Below are positions 10,616 through 22,350 of a DNA stretch of 64,000 bases, piece by piece; the first letter of the stretch is position 1, and every line of letters begins with the position of its first letter. Both the position numbers and the translations under genes were made by a program. Source of the DNA: Paguma larvata (Eukaryota > Chordata > Mammalia > Carnivora > Viverridae); contig CM057829.1 in assembly GCA_030068075.1 (NCBI GenBank), positions 85,675,132-85,739,131 of the forward strand. Reading direction: 5' to 3'. Below the pieces are notes generated by a model. The model was not told the origin of the DNA, made no database searches, and saw only the letters and a list, made by a program, of their open reading frames with translations.

Positions 10616-10639
10616 GGCCGGGGGGGGCGGGGGTTGGGG
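10616..10639 (+). repeat. G-rich tract, potential G-quadruplex
   Basis: Four G runs (GGG, G8, G5, G4) within 24 bp. It is isolated in otherwise moderate-GC intron sequence. Confidence 0.6.
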
Positions 10640-10891
10640 ATTATGGCCTCTGGAACATACAAACCACTAGAAAAAGGGGAGCTCCAACGTGCCTGTAGCT
10701 GATTGTCACCACCCTGGCTGTAAAACAAGGGAAGCAGAGGCTTACATATTTTTATGTGAAGTGTCCTTAATTTTATGAACTGTAAGGACCGCATTAAAAA
10801 TGTATTGGGGCCACACGTGGCCTATGGCCTGCCAGTTGCTATCCATAACTACTGAATTCTCATTAAGTTCTTAACTATTTTTCTCTTACAG

Positions 10892-10993
10892 AATACTGAT
10901 GTGAACAGATACATCCAGAATTATAAGAGTGATTACGAGCTTTATGGTTTTGGTAGTAAGTCTAAAAAATGTGCCATATCCTTTCTTCAATAA
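10892..10993 (+). other. Orphan exon-like ORF
   Basis: A good polypyrimidine tract and AG acceptor (ends 10891) precede a 33-codon open frame. The frame stops at TAA (10991-10993), which overlaps AATAAA (10989-10994). A consensus donor GTAAGT at 10956 would alternatively end a 64 bp exon. The peptide contains YKSDYELYGFG. This recalls the DFELFGY tail of HNK-1-type carbohydrate sulfotransferases (D, E, L and G identical, with aromatic swaps). It could be a relic terminal exon, an alternative 5' UTR exon of KLHL32, or chance. No other exon of such a gene is visible. Confidence 0.25.
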
Positions 10994-11251
10994 ACAGGTC
11001 CAAGTTTGTTTTTTTCGAGTTCCTCCGTCTCTCTCTTATACCTCAGAGAAAATAAAATAATATGAAGTGGTCCAAAAGAGGAATTAGTTTTTAAATATGG
11101 TGAAACAAAAGCATTTATAATTTAAAACTTCTTGTGTTCCTGGCTTAATTTTTTTTCTGGGCATATACTATAAAGTATAGAAAAAGTAGGTCACGTACCC
11201 GTCGTGGTAGGAAGAGGTAGAATAAAAAGTTGGTCAGAAAAAGGAGCATCC

Positions 11252-11485
11252 AGGGCGCCTTGGTGGCTCAGTTGGTTAAGCATCTGGCATCGGCTCAGAT
11301 CATGATCTCACAGCTCATGAGTTCAAGCCCTATATCGGGCTATGTGCTGACAGCTCAGAGCCTGGAGCCTGCTTCAAATTCTCTCTCCCCCTCTCTCTGC
11401 CCTCCCACCCCCCGTTGCTTGTGGTTTGTCTCTCTCTCTCTCAGACATAAATAAACATTAAAAAATGAAAAAGGAGAAAAGAAAA
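11252..11485 (+). mobile_element. CAN-SINE, 15 bp perfect target duplication
   Basis: Forward SINE (GGCGCCTTGGTGGCTCAG to AATAAACATTAAAAAATG with an A/G-rich tail). GAAAAAGGAGCATCC is duplicated at 11237-11251 and 11486-11500. Confidence 0.92.
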
Positions 11486-11500
11486 GAAAAAGGAGCATCC

Positions 11501-12400
11501 TGAGCCTTTCAGTTAAAACCTCTTATTAAGGCTTTAGGTAATTAGCTAAAACCCACCACAGAATACTGCAGTATTCCAAAGAGGGGGACATAAATGGGAA
11601 ATCCAAAGGATATGCACTTCTAGCACACTGACATAGAAAATACTGTTGACTTCTTATATAACAGCATCTTGTAATAAAGCAAATACCTTTTGAGAAGCTG
11701 CCATTTCCCCGTGTGTCTCCTAACACTACAGAGATGTCAGTGGATTTCACTGAAGCAGGCCTGGTGGGGCCAGAAAGTGGTTATTTTATTTATGTCATTT
11801 CTTTTGTGGATCAAAAAATGTGTAGTAAAAAAAAAAAAAAAAAAAAAGCCAAAATTTGAACAGTGGCTTCTAAGAGTTCTCTTATTTTAAAATCTCCCTC
11901 TAGAAGGATTCTTTAATAGTAAATGCATTTCCGTTTTCAATTTATGGAAGTATGTTGCATCTCTGGTAAAGAGCTATGGAGATGTTGGTTAATACTAACG
12001 TAACAAAGTCTTAGCTTGGTGCTGTGGGGAGAACAGCTGTGTCCTCAAGGATTCAGGGCAAACAAACTTACTGTTCCTGGTAGCTTCCACGTTTCCAACT
12101 TCTTCCATGTTTTTCCTGTTTGGAAAACTACTTTCTATATTGTCTCCCTCCTGTCCTTGTAAAGTAGGGCTCTTATTTCCATTGTATAGATAGAGAATCG
12201 GAGACTGTGTGGAGTTAAACCAAACCAATGAATGACAACTTCAAACCTCAGCAGCTCTCCTCACTTCACACCTCTCTGCCAATTACCTGACGGAAGTTAC
12301 AGACACGTGCGTAATTGTGATTTTGAGGCAGTTGTATGTTAAATGCTAAGATAGGGACACCAGATTCCGTAGAAGCACAGATACAGGAGCAAACGAAAAA
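11501..12400. other. Intron 1, no gene seen
   Basis: Mostly unique DNA with a poly-A run at about 11827-11846. The 66-77 residue open frames here show no recognisable domain. Confidence 0.45.
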
Positions 12401-12770
12401 GTATGCTGATCGTAGAGGTGAGATTATTCCTGTGAGGAGAAGGATTAGTACTGGACCTTGACGGCTGGGTCTGATTCTAGTAGACGAAGAGACGGAAAGG
12501 AAAAGACAGTCAGTTGAAAGGAAGAGACAGTCAGTTAGAAATGTGAGTTGAGAGGATGATGCTCATGATACCCGATATTGAGGAGCTCGTCAGTGTTGCC
12601 GAAGGGATGACGCAAACTGTGTGGTCACAAACATGGTCTCCGACATGGAGTGCAGCGAGAACAGGCAAGCAGGAGTATGTGGCAGGCGGTAGAGAAAGAC
12701 AGAGTGGTGAAGGAGACTAGCAGGGAGTTGTAGACATGGGTGAGAATCTGCAGAGGATAGTACTGATTCT
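12400..12770 (+). repeat. Ancient interspersed repeat, family uncertain
   Basis: Purine-rich sequence resembling a long old mammalian repeat (GGTGAGAATCTGCAG, GAGGATGATG style). It includes a local 21 bp tandem near-duplicate, AGACAGTCAGTTGAAAGGA then AGACAGTCAGTTAGAAA, at about 12500-12541. Confidence 0.3.
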
Positions 12771-12881
12771 TCTTAAAGACTGACATAAGAGCAAGGGACG
12801 AACCAAGTATTATGTTCTCTATGCAGAGTCTGGTACACAGTAAATACTCATGAACTATTATGGTGCGTCTGTGTTCTTTAC

Positions 12882-13068
12882 ATTTAAAAAAAAATTTTAT
12901 TTTAGAGAGAGAGAACACAAGCAGGGGAGAAAGACAGAAGGAGAGAAAGAGACAGAGAGAATCCCTTGCTTAGCACAGAGCCTGACACCAGGCTAGATAC
13001 CCTGGGATCATGACCTGAGCCGAAATCAAGGGTTGGTCACTCAACCGACTGAGCCACCCTGCTGCCCC
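12882..13068 (-). mobile_element. CAN-SINE, older copy
   Basis: Reverse SINE ending GAGCCACCCTGCTGCCCC. A diverged 20 bp target duplication, GTGCGTCTGTGTTCTTTACA (from 12863) versus GTGTGTCCGTATTCTTAACA (from 13070), has four differences. Confidence 0.85.
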
Positions 13069-13088
13069 AGTGTGTCCGTATTCTTAAC

Positions 13089-14740
13089 ATCCAGCATCTG
13101 GCACATAATTTCCTCTCATGATGCCACTTTTGTGTAGAAAGAAAGTGTACATGGGTATTTTACATGAATTCAGTTGGAGTTGGACAAATATCTGGGGTTT
13201 CGAGAATGGGCAGGAGATTGTGCAAATTACATGAGGGGAAGAACGTGCCAGTGGGGATATTTTCTCTTAGGGCCATAGATTTAGAGGTCGGGGAGGCTCT
13301 TGCAGATGCGGATTGTGATGTTGGATACACCTTTGATGAAGTCTCATATCTGTGGGACAAGTGAGGAGAAACAAACGTAAGCTGCTTGCTAGCTGTTTGA
13401 AAATAGACACTCAACCCCAGGGTGACAAATAAATGTACTCTGTTCTTGGTCTCGATTAGGTCAGTATTTTTGTTGCCTGAATGAAGATGTGAAAAAAAAT
13501 GTGACAAGCAAGCAGAAAGATTTGGATTCAAGTACTAGATCCGCAGTGAGTGGGTGGAATGGTGGGCACAAGGTAACGGGATGAGATAAGATAGAAGCAC
13601 GTCATAGCTAGCTAGCGTCTAGCACTGAGGACACTTGGCACGACAGGAGTGTGCTTTAAAGTTGGGGGGATGTTAACTCCCGTCAAGGCCGATGTAAGCC
13701 AGTATGATGATGTGCTCGTCACGGATATATGCAGCAAGTAAGCGACAATATTCTGAGCCAACGATGTGAGGAGTCCCGTCTTTCTTATTTAGCTTTTTGG
13801 TGACAGTGACTGTAGAGCAGTGGAGGTAGTCTCTGTGTCAGGTAGGACCTTACTCCCCTGTCCTTGTCCTTGTGTAACTGATTCGTGTTATTTCAGAATT
13901 TCTTTCAGTGTGGAGACTAGAACTTGTGAATTTATCTTAGAGCGTCTTACTTTCCCTCTTACTGGGGATGAATAGATGGAATTCCTTTTGCTCACCTTTT
14001 CCTGGTCGTGTCGTGTCTAAGTGGGTTGTTCATTCTCATCCCCTTCTTGCCGAAATATCTTTCCTAAGCCGAGGAAGTGCTGAACTCAACTTCATTACTT
14101 GTTCTTGTTGTTGTTGTTTTCAGTCTTGCCTTGTTTCATATGCGTTAATGCATTTAATTTAATTCAATCTAGACATACAGCACTATACATTTTGGTGAGA
14201 TTTTTAAAAGAGCTATATATAAAAACAGTCTTGCAAACTTGCCTTGGAGTCAGATTAGTTCTGCATATGGTAAAACCACAGAAAGCTGTAAGTTTGTCTA
14301 AATTAGTTTTGCAAGGTTGAAATTACCGACCCGATAGGATGATTTTTAAATGAAGAAGGAAAATCATGGGCAATTTCCTTAGACTCTTGACTTTCTCCTA
14401 CATGTTTATTTGAGGCATAATATATTCCTCTTTTCATGCCAGATGAACCAGTTCCAGCTACTTAGAAACAGGGCTCCAGGGCTCCCCCACGCCCCACCAC
14501 CGCTTCCCCCCCCAACCCCGCAGCCGGTTTGGCACCCAGGATATTGATGGAATAACTAGTTCCATCCTGGCCGACTGCTTCAGTGGGAACACATTCAGTG
14601 CTAATGGGACAGACTCCAGGAGCAGTGGAGGAGGCATTTTGCAATTTTTTTATGACATAAGTTCTGGTACTTCATTTAAATCATTACTTAGAAGCCTTAT
14701 GATTTATGAGTTCTAGTCCTTCACTTGTCTGTGCCGGATG
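13089..14740. other. Intron 1, no gene seen
   Basis: Unique-looking DNA. The overlapping open frames around 13160-13531 lie on opposite strands with no domain. A C-rich stretch occurs at 14480-14525. Confidence 0.45.
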
Positions 14741-14744
14741 GCAC

Positions 14745-14975
14745 GGCTCAGCCCGCAGAACATGAGCCTGGGGGCCTGGATTTGAATACTAAATCTGACA
14801 CTTCCTGGCTCTGTGATCTGCAGTCTGGCTACGTATCCCCTCCAGGTCCCATTTTCCTCATCTGCGACATGGGAATTCTATTACCTAGACTGTAGGGCTA
14901 TTCTGAGATTGAATAAAATATGCATAAAAAGCATCTAGTGCAATACCTGGTGCATAATAAAATCTTGGTGCCTCC
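14745..14975 (+). mobile_element. MIR
   Basis: GGGGGCCTGGATTTGAATACT, ACTTCCTGGCTCTGTGATCT, CATTTTCCTCATCTGCGACA, TAGGGCTATTCTGAGATTGA and ACCTGGTGCATAATAAA follow the full MIR order. Confidence 0.8.
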
Positions 14976-17900
14976 AATTTCCCCTGCCTCTCTCTACTGC
15001 CCCGCATTTGCCTTCCCCCAAATGAGGGTAGGATACACTTAAGTTTCATGTACCATGTAAGATGCCTTAATCTGGTCTGCCACCTTACAGAGGAGCTAGC
15101 CTCTTAGTGAAATGGAGTTTTGAGTGAGTGGTGGGCTGCTTGGGTGGGCCCCCTAGGGAGAGTGACCTGTATCTAGATGTCTGTTCTCTCCGGCAAGCTA
15201 TCTTGTGTCTTTTCTGCTCATCCTTGAGGCTCAGCCTGGCCACAGGAAAAAGGAGGGAGGGTCACTTTTCTCCTGCCTGGGCAGCTCATTGAGAACTCTG
15301 TAATAGGCTCTCCTCAGGGGTCTCCTTGTGTAAAAAGCTCAGAGCTACCTCCTTGTGTCCCCTATGGAATTAATAAAAGCAGCATCTAGGACCTGGTTGG
15401 GACAGACCTCCTAGCCTTTCTGCGAGCTCAAGGTATGGTTGCCTACATTCTTCTAGACAACTAGGGGTTTCCCTTCATGGGGAATTATGTAAATTTTATG
15501 AAAAGGTCAAGAGCTCACCAGGCTCAAAGAGAAAACTCCTCAAATTCACTTTCAAGTCACATAGGATTAAAGGCTTCCTGAAGAGAATACTTTCTAGTTA
15601 AGTCTTTTTTTCCTTTGTTCCCTGTACCACTACTGCCCTTCCCCCACTCCCACCGAGCAACGACTCCTCCTCACAAACGTAGTTTCTCTACTCTTTCACA
15701 TCATCTAGTTCTCTGACTACCTCGAAGTACAGATGAGGTCGTTGTGTCTGGACTTTTTTCAAGGTCACCTCCCATAGCCCGTGGTCCTGGGGTAGTCCAG
15801 ACAGCAGTAGGACCTTTAAGCAGTGCATTGCGCTGGTGACTTTTGTGGCAGCGATAACAAAAATCACTTATGGGAAGGTAACCTGAATAGTAAATTTTAG
15901 GAATCCATACGCCAAGCTAAATTTTGTTTTTTTCCTACCATCAATCACAAAGCACATCTTTACAGAAAAGACTATTTCATGTGCTTTGTGTGCTCTGGTA
16001 TGTTATGTATATATATACTTATTTCAGTGTTTCTTTAACTGTGTTGGGATTCATTTATTCAGATGTATTTTTAGGAGTTGGTGAGTAATATTAGTTCATA
16101 TATCTAAAATTAAAAACAGGCTTAGAGAATTGCTAATGCTAAGTTTGTGATCAATTGTCAAAGATAGAATATCCTTTCATCGGATATGTTTCTTTCATCG
16201 CTATGATAGTAAAATTAATTTCAAAAAGGGTAGCTGTGACGTGGGTATCAATTACAGTGACGTGTGGATGCTACAATGAAACCTACAGTAACCAAGATGG
16301 CATCAGTGCCAGATCTCGTGTTCGCATCGAATTCATAGGCCAGCAAAGTTAGAAAGTCATCTTATTGAGAAAAACATGTCTCCTTCAAATAAGACGATAT
16401 TTTCAACCACTCCCCAAGACAGCTATGGCTATTACTTTAGAAATCTAGGTTCATAACTGAGGTAGATATCTGAATGGAAGAGATTTATTTTGGTGTAGTC
16501 CCTGTTTGACTTGCTTCCTCATCTACTCTGTTTGACACTCCCCGAAAGGAGACATTTTTTAATGCTGTCTCTGTGATAGGCAGTAGTGTAGATAGAATCC
16601 AATAACCCTTCGGCTTCGAAGATTCACTAGTCTTTCCCGGACTGATGTCCACAAGCTGATATGGCTGATTGGTTTTTCGAGAATTCAAAGCCTAAAGAAA
16701 TATGGAATGAAGGTTTTGGTTCTTTCTTCTATGAAAACGTTAATTACCTACAATCTGATTTAATTTGGGCAAAGCTTATCTTCTTTAGCTTTGGGTCAAA
16801 GCTATTTATCATTTCTTGAAGGTATTTAATATCACCTACAGATAGAGTTTCCTAATTGATCAAATGTCATATGAGAAACTCATGGACAATCCCTTAGGCT
16901 TTTCTATACAACATTAGACATTTTACTGAAATCCTAATTTGTGAATCTTAGTGTCATTTGTGGGGTTTTATGATAAATTTTCCTTCTCTGACCTTGTAAT
17001 CTTTTACAAACATTGTCCATTTTTTATTTCTGTTTCATGGTGTTCAATCTACAGTTCAATCTATAGTTAATTTTTTATTATTACATTGTGTTGATTGCTT
17101 TAAAATTAAATATTAATATATATGTGTAACTGTCAATGGGTTTGCAGATGTGGGTGAAATTCTTTGGCCAGCACATTCTCTCCTGGGTCTAATGGAATTA
17201 GGATAGAAGGAGTTAATTACATGATTTAACTCTGTAGTACCCAAAGCACTACCTGTTGTCTATGAAATTCATAATATTCTTTACCTCTGGACTGAATGAG
17301 GCATAAAGTTCTCAGATGCTCTAACTATGTGCCTGGATTACTGTGTCTTTCTTTTCGGCCACTGTGTTATGAGAGTTCTTCTGCTTCCTCTGTATTGACC
17401 TCTTTTTGAAAACCATATCCTGTGATTGTTTAGAATTTTATTGCCTTCAGTCTTTGTTCATATGTGAACTTTCAGTGCCTCAATCACAGCTGTTGGTTAC
17501 TGTTCCTTTTTTTCATTAAGAGATAGAGGAAAGGATGTAAGAGGACCTCTTGTATCTCAATATTAAGTGAGCCCACCTAATGGATTGGATGCACTGTTAA
17601 CCAAGATATTTAGGAAGCTCGGTCTCACTGACTCAAGAGCTTTTTTTCAGGTTCAGGTGTCTCTCCTTTACCTGGAGCCTCATGATTGACCTCAGGGATG
17701 GGAGTGTATTGACAGTTTCAGGAAAGGGGCTTACTCTGTGATGGCACGGCACCCACCAGCATCTCAGCCAGGAAGGAGGAGCATGGGAGTCCTCACGGTG
17801 ATGCTGGGGGCAGGCACAATGACATGGTTTGGGAGAGCAACCACACTCGGAGTCAGATGCCTTGAGTTTTTGGTTCTGCCTGGGGAGGCTTAATTTCAGA

Positions 17901-18109
17901 AGACTGTGTCTCCTTCCGTGTAAACTGGGGATAACATTAAGAATCACGAGAACAAAATAACGTATTTTCAAAATGCTCTGTTTATGTTAAAAAATGCTCT
18001 GGTAGTGCTTTTGAGTGGTCATTCTGGAACATTGCTTTAGAAAATCATACATTCTGGATCTTGCTTTAGAATATTATGTATTATCACTGTTCTTCAAATA
18101 AGGCTAGCC
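14976..18109. other. Intron 1, repeat-poor, no gene seen
   Basis: 3 kb with almost no recognisable interspersed repeats. No coding evidence; short open frames lack domains. Part of a 10 kb region with no CAN-SINE. Confidence 0.45.
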
Positions 18110-18262
18110 CGGAGGTTTGTAACTGGGCCGATCCTCAGAATGATCTGGAACTGTTTTGAAAATGTAGATTCCTGGAGCCTCTGTGTTTATTGTGTTTGAA
18201 TCTGCGTTGGTGCTGAGCCACTGCGTATTAAAAACTTTCCCTGAGTGATTCTCACGATAGGT
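18110..18262 (+). mobile_element. MER5A-type hAT-Charlie MITE
   Basis: ATCCTCAGAATGATCTGGAAC, AAATGTAGATTCCTGGAGCC, GTGTTTGAATCTGCGTTGG and CTGAGTGATTCTCACGATAGG correspond in order to the MER5A consensus, diverged. Confidence 0.6.
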
Positions 18263-19587
18263 CTAATTTGGGAGCTGCAAGTCTCGAGCACAGTGGCCTG
18301 CTCACGCTCCTTTTCTTATTCGTACCTCCCTAGAATTATCCATGCCACCTGGATCTGGGGCTCAGCTTTCTTGTCATTCACACTCAAAATAGCAAATCAG
18401 ATCAGTTCTGAGATCACACAGCTCTCTGGATACTCAACGGACCTTTAGACATTGCAGGCGATTCTTTAGCAAACAAGTGCCCCGTCCTCGTGATAGAAGT
18501 CACAACGTGTGATTAATATCTTCCCTGCTAAAATGGAGAAGTTTTAACTTTCCGTCCGAATTTGTGTACAGCTAATCAGGTGTATTGCCGTGGAGAGCAT
18601 CTTTATAAACGTCCTCGTTATAATGTCCAACATCGAGGTTGTTAGCTGGATTTTAAAGATGTAAATGCCTGCATAAGATCAAATCAGATGCTTTTAGTTT
18701 ATACCTTTTTAGATTTAGGCCATTGATGGTGATTACATGGAATTATATGAGCCAAAAGGGAATGCTATTTCTCCTGTGCATGAAATTTTATGAGTCATTG
18801 GTCTCATAGGTCAGGAGTGAACTGCAGCAGAATAGTGTAAGATCTTTACGGTAGGATTTTGGGAGCAGAGAAGTTGCAGTTTTGAATTGTCATTTGCTCT
18901 TTATTTTTGGGAGGGTTCAGAAAGTGCTGTGCAGGTTTTTAATAGGCTTTTCAATGTAATATTCTGTTCTTAGAGACTGAAATAGGCTGAAATAGTGTGA
19001 CTGTGTGTATCTTTTGTGCCTAAGGAGAAGGAATTTTGTGACCTTCTTAACTATTATGAACTTAAAGCATCAAAATATTTGTATTATCAGGCATTTGGGG
19101 AAGAGAGGCATACCATTAAGCACCCATATATAGATCCAGAAATAAAGAAACTTGTCATTAGACAGTTTGTAGAATTATAAATGAATTTTAGACATCTATG
19201 AAAATGATCAGGATTTTGCTTGGTGAGAATGTTGCCTAATTAAAACTTTAAGAGAAGTTATTTTGAAGTGTGTCAGTGTATGAATGAAAGGCACATACTA
19301 TACTTTATATTTGCCCCTGCTAATTTAATCATCACTATAACTGTCTGGTGGTTTCTCTGACACCCAGTTAGGACAAACCAGCTTAATTCTTATTGCAGGA
19401 AAGTGTTTTTTTTCCCCAGGAAAGTTTTTAATATGAATGTTTTTGAGTTGAAGAAAAGGTCTTTTCACTAAAGAATGACTGTTTCATAACTGGAATTGTA
19501 TTGAGCTACCTTCTAGAAAATCAGGTAAAATGCTTTGTTTCCAACTTTGCCAAAAACAGAGTTAGGGTATATATTTGTGCCTCTTAA

Positions 19588-19685
19588 GGACAGGAGAAAG
19601 AGGGAGAAAGGGAGGGAGGGATAGAGAGAGAGAAAGAGAGAGAAGAGAGAATGGGAGGGAGTAAGAGAAAGGAGAGCGGTGAAGG
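19588..19685 (+). repeat. Polypurine (GA-rich) tract
   Basis: About 95 bp almost entirely A and G on the + strand. It lacks SINE head or body motifs, unlike the other GA tracts in this window. Confidence 0.85.
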
Positions 19686-19749
19686 TAACTGCAAAATTCA
19701 TTTACCATCAGTTAGTTTTGAGGCTGCAGCCTCATTAGGTGGTTAGCAT

Positions 19750-19792
19750 TTGGCCATTCTGCCAAAATCATCTTTTTGGCCATCTGTGCCAA
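19750..19792 (+). promoter_or_regulatory. Two adjacent NFI-like dyads
   Basis: TTGGC-N6-GCCAA (19750-19765) and TTGGC-N7-GCCAA (19776-19792) stand 26 bp apart in a near-direct repeat. The NFI consensus is TTGGC-N5-GCCAA, so the spacing is relaxed. Function is inference. Confidence 0.35.
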
Positions 19793-20591
19793 ATTATAGG
19801 AAGTAATGGCCTTGGGCACAGCTGCTGAGTCTAATTTGTATTTCTAACTCACGTATTAATGATAATGATCACATAGGGAAGTCTGGTGGCCAAATGTGCA
19901 GAATAAATGGAGAGAATCAAACACACACACATAAATTTAGAAGTGCAAGATGGAAAAATTGCATTTTGAGAAATGAGAGTATTATTCGAATCTCTAGATA
20001 GGAATTCAGCCTTTCCTACCTAAGGAGAAATAACTGTACAGTAGCTTTCTCCTAATGAGAAATAACTCACCAGAGATACTGACCTTGAATTTTGGCACTT
20101 CTTTGTGATGCTTCCTGAATTTTGCTCTAACATTGATGTTTTTATAGAAGGTGGATTTCGTTAAAATATCCCAACATCCATTGATTGGGCCTTTTTCCAG
20201 CTCAGCCTGGATCCTTTAGGGAGAATCGCTCAGGGATGAGTGACTGCCATTTGGTGTCACTGCACTTTTATTACGTAGCGTGCATGGACCAGCAGCACCT
20301 TTCCAGGCAGATCAAATCTACTGTCATTAGAAGTATAATTGGGAAGTTATATAAGAAAAGCTGTTCTGTCGTCCTCAGGATACAAGGAATACCAAGGATC
20401 ATGATTTAAAATAAACATTTCTACATTTTGCACGGCCGGTTCACTTTTCTAAGATACTTTAACTGATGAATGTGTTGGAAGGAAACTCACCCTAGAGTGA
20501 TGATGATCTTTAAAAGTTGCCAAGATCGTGGGAAGTGATTTTGGCATATATACGATAGCAGAGTGACAGAATTCCTGATACATGCTTTTAG

Positions 20592-21305
20592 ATGTGTTTC
20601 TCCCAAACCTGCCTCATCCGGGGTCTCTGCATCTTTAGTTGCTCAAACCGCAAACCTTGGAACCATCTTTGGTTTCCTTCTCTGACAACTCCTATCCAAG
20701 CAGCGAGGAAGTTCTGTTTGCTCTACCTTCAGTATCCCCCAAATCTGACCGTTTCTCACCACCTCACCACAGCCTTGCTGCCACTGTTGGCCCAGTCAGC
20801 ATCACTTCTTGCTTAACCTACCGCAACAGGTCCCCAGTGGGTCTCCCGTGCCTTGCACTGATTCTCCTCACCGCAGTGGCCAGAGTGATCCTTTCAACAC
20901 CTGACATAGGGTGTGTTACTCTTTTGCTCAAAACTGCAGCAGCTTCCGCCCCAAGAACCAATAACCTCTGCACCATCTATCCTCCCTCTTATTCCCTGTC
21001 CTCACCTTCTGTTCTTTCCTTGTGCACTCCTGCCCTGGTCTCATTGGCCCTTTCTGCTTTAGAACCTGTGCACATAGGCTCAAGCTCTCTCTGCCTGGAG
21101 TGCACCTCATTCTGGCTATCCCCGGGCTCACTCGCACACTCACCTTCTGCAGGCCTTTGCTCAGAGGTTACCTTCTCAGTGAAGCCCACTGTGATCACCC
21201 TATTTTGAAACTGCTGCCTACCCACCAGCCCCTCCCCTCCGTCTCCACTCACAATTCTCCATACCCTGTATTACTGTTCCTTTTCTGTAGCTCTTATTGC
21301 TTTTG
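20592..21305 (+). mobile_element. LINE-2 (L2) fragment
   Basis: Runs through the typical L2 3' order: ACAACTCCTATCCAAGC, GCTCAAAACTGCAGCAGCTTC, CACATAGGCTCAAGCTCTCT, CTGCCTGGAGTGCACC, AGGCCTTTGCTCAGAGG, TCTCAGTGAAGCCCACTG. The 189-residue open frame across it is repeat-derived. Confidence 0.75.
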
Positions 21306-21498
21306 TTTCTTTTTTTTTAATTAGAGCAGTTTTATTTTTTTCCAAGTTGTTATTTAAATTCCAGTTAGTTAACCTACAGTGTAATATTAGTTTCAGGTGA
21401 AGTATTTAGTGATTCATGAATTACATACAACACCCAGTGCTCATCACAAGTGCCCTCCTCAATACCCATCACCCATCTAGACCATCCCCCACCCACAA
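21306..21498 (-). mobile_element. 5'-truncated LINE-1 3' end
   Basis: Reverse carnivore L1 3' end (TTTAAATTCCAGTTAGTTAAC, CACCCAGTGCTCATCACAAG) with poly-A shown as poly-T at 21308-21318. A 15 bp target duplication, CTCTTATTGCTTTTG (21291-21305) / CTCTTACTGCTTTTG (21499-21513), has one mismatch. Confidence 0.9.
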
Positions 21499-21524
21499 CT
21501 CTTACTGCTTTTGAAGATTAGTTT

Positions 21525-21670
21525 TACTGAGGGATCATTTGTATACCATAAAGTTAACCGACTGCATTGAAGTACAGTTTCAATAATTTTTAGTAATTGT
21601 ATATAGAGTTGTGCAGCCATTAACACAATCCACGTTTAGAACATTTCCATCGCCTCAGAAAGTTGCCTCG
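21525..21670 (-). mobile_element. Old L1M-type fragment, left piece
   Basis: AAGATTAGTTTTACTGAGGG, ATACCATAAAGTTAACCGA, AGAGTTGTGCAGCCATTAACA and CATCGCCTCAGAAAGTTGCC are a reverse L1M-type 3' region. It is split by the LTR at 21671-22259 and continues at 22264. Confidence 0.65.
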
Positions 21671-22259
21671 TGTCACCAAACACAGAGGGTCTGCTTCTTG
21701 GGGCATGTTAGGCAGTAGACCAGCCTGAGTCTCTTGGTTTGAGTAAAAAGATTTTTATTATTTGCAGCAAGTAAGGAGACAGGGAGATAGATCTCAAAGA
21801 ACTGTCTTCTTTTGGGGTTAGTGCAAGAAGCTTTTATTCAGTGCACTAGGGGCATGGAGCTTGCTACATGAAGGAATTTATACACATTTTGTGACCGAGG
21901 CACTTCTGTTCAGCTACACGTGCCTGGCATGTCAGCACGCCAGTGTATATATTGTATGCTCATTAAAAATGGAAACCCCCACCCATTGGAGATCTTAGTA
22001 TTAGAATGAGCTAAAGGTAACTTTAGGCAACTCAGGGGGCATCTGCACAGGTCCTCAGCTCCAGTCGGCTCAAGCCGTCTCAGCTCACTCGAGGGAGGTA
22101 ACTGATGAAACGCCTGGGTATGAGTCTCCTCGGTGGGAGCTGCTCATTTTGCACAACAGACACATTCCTTCCCTGCTCTTGTCCCTTTCCACTCCTCCCC
22201 TCTGCTGATCGATTGCAGCCCTCTGATGTGAGTAACTCCCCACTGGGTCCCAGCTAACA
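21671..22259 (-). mobile_element. Solo LTR of an endogenous retrovirus (class I-like)
   Basis: 589 bp block inserted in an old L1. In its own (minus) sense it starts TGTTAGCTGGGACC and ends TTTGGTGACA. It carries a TATA-like TGTATAAATT (+ strand TTTATA at 21877-21882) and AATAAA at 21833-21838, about 45 bp further on. A 4 bp target duplication is CTCG (21667-21670) / CTTG (22260-22263), differing by one CpG-type transition. The 4 bp size suggests ERV1. No internal viral coding sequence adjoins it, so it is a recombined solo LTR. Confidence 0.72.
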
Positions 22260-22263
22260 CTTG

Positions 22264-22350
22264 TACCCATTTATAATTAGGCCCAGTCCCTGGCCATCCT
22301 GGGGAGCCTCCATTCTGCGTCTGTATTTGTCTTTCTAAACACTTAAATAC
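22264..22350 (-). mobile_element. Old L1M-type fragment, right piece
   Basis: CCAGTCCCTGGCCATCCTGG, TCTGCGTCTGTATTTGTC and TTTCTAAACACTT continue the L1M order after the LTR is removed. Confidence 0.55.

Larger units (their letters stand above)
18263..20590. other. Intron 1, repeat-poor, no gene seen
   Basis: Contains a polypurine tract at 19588-19685 and NFI-like dyads at 19750-19792. The 18470-18720 stretch has several TAAT/ATTA homeodomain-like cores and looks unique. No coding evidence. Confidence 0.45.

Noticed and set aside
20639..21208. 189-codon open frame on the plus strand
   Set aside because: It lies within an L2 element and its peptide is translated CT-rich repeat.
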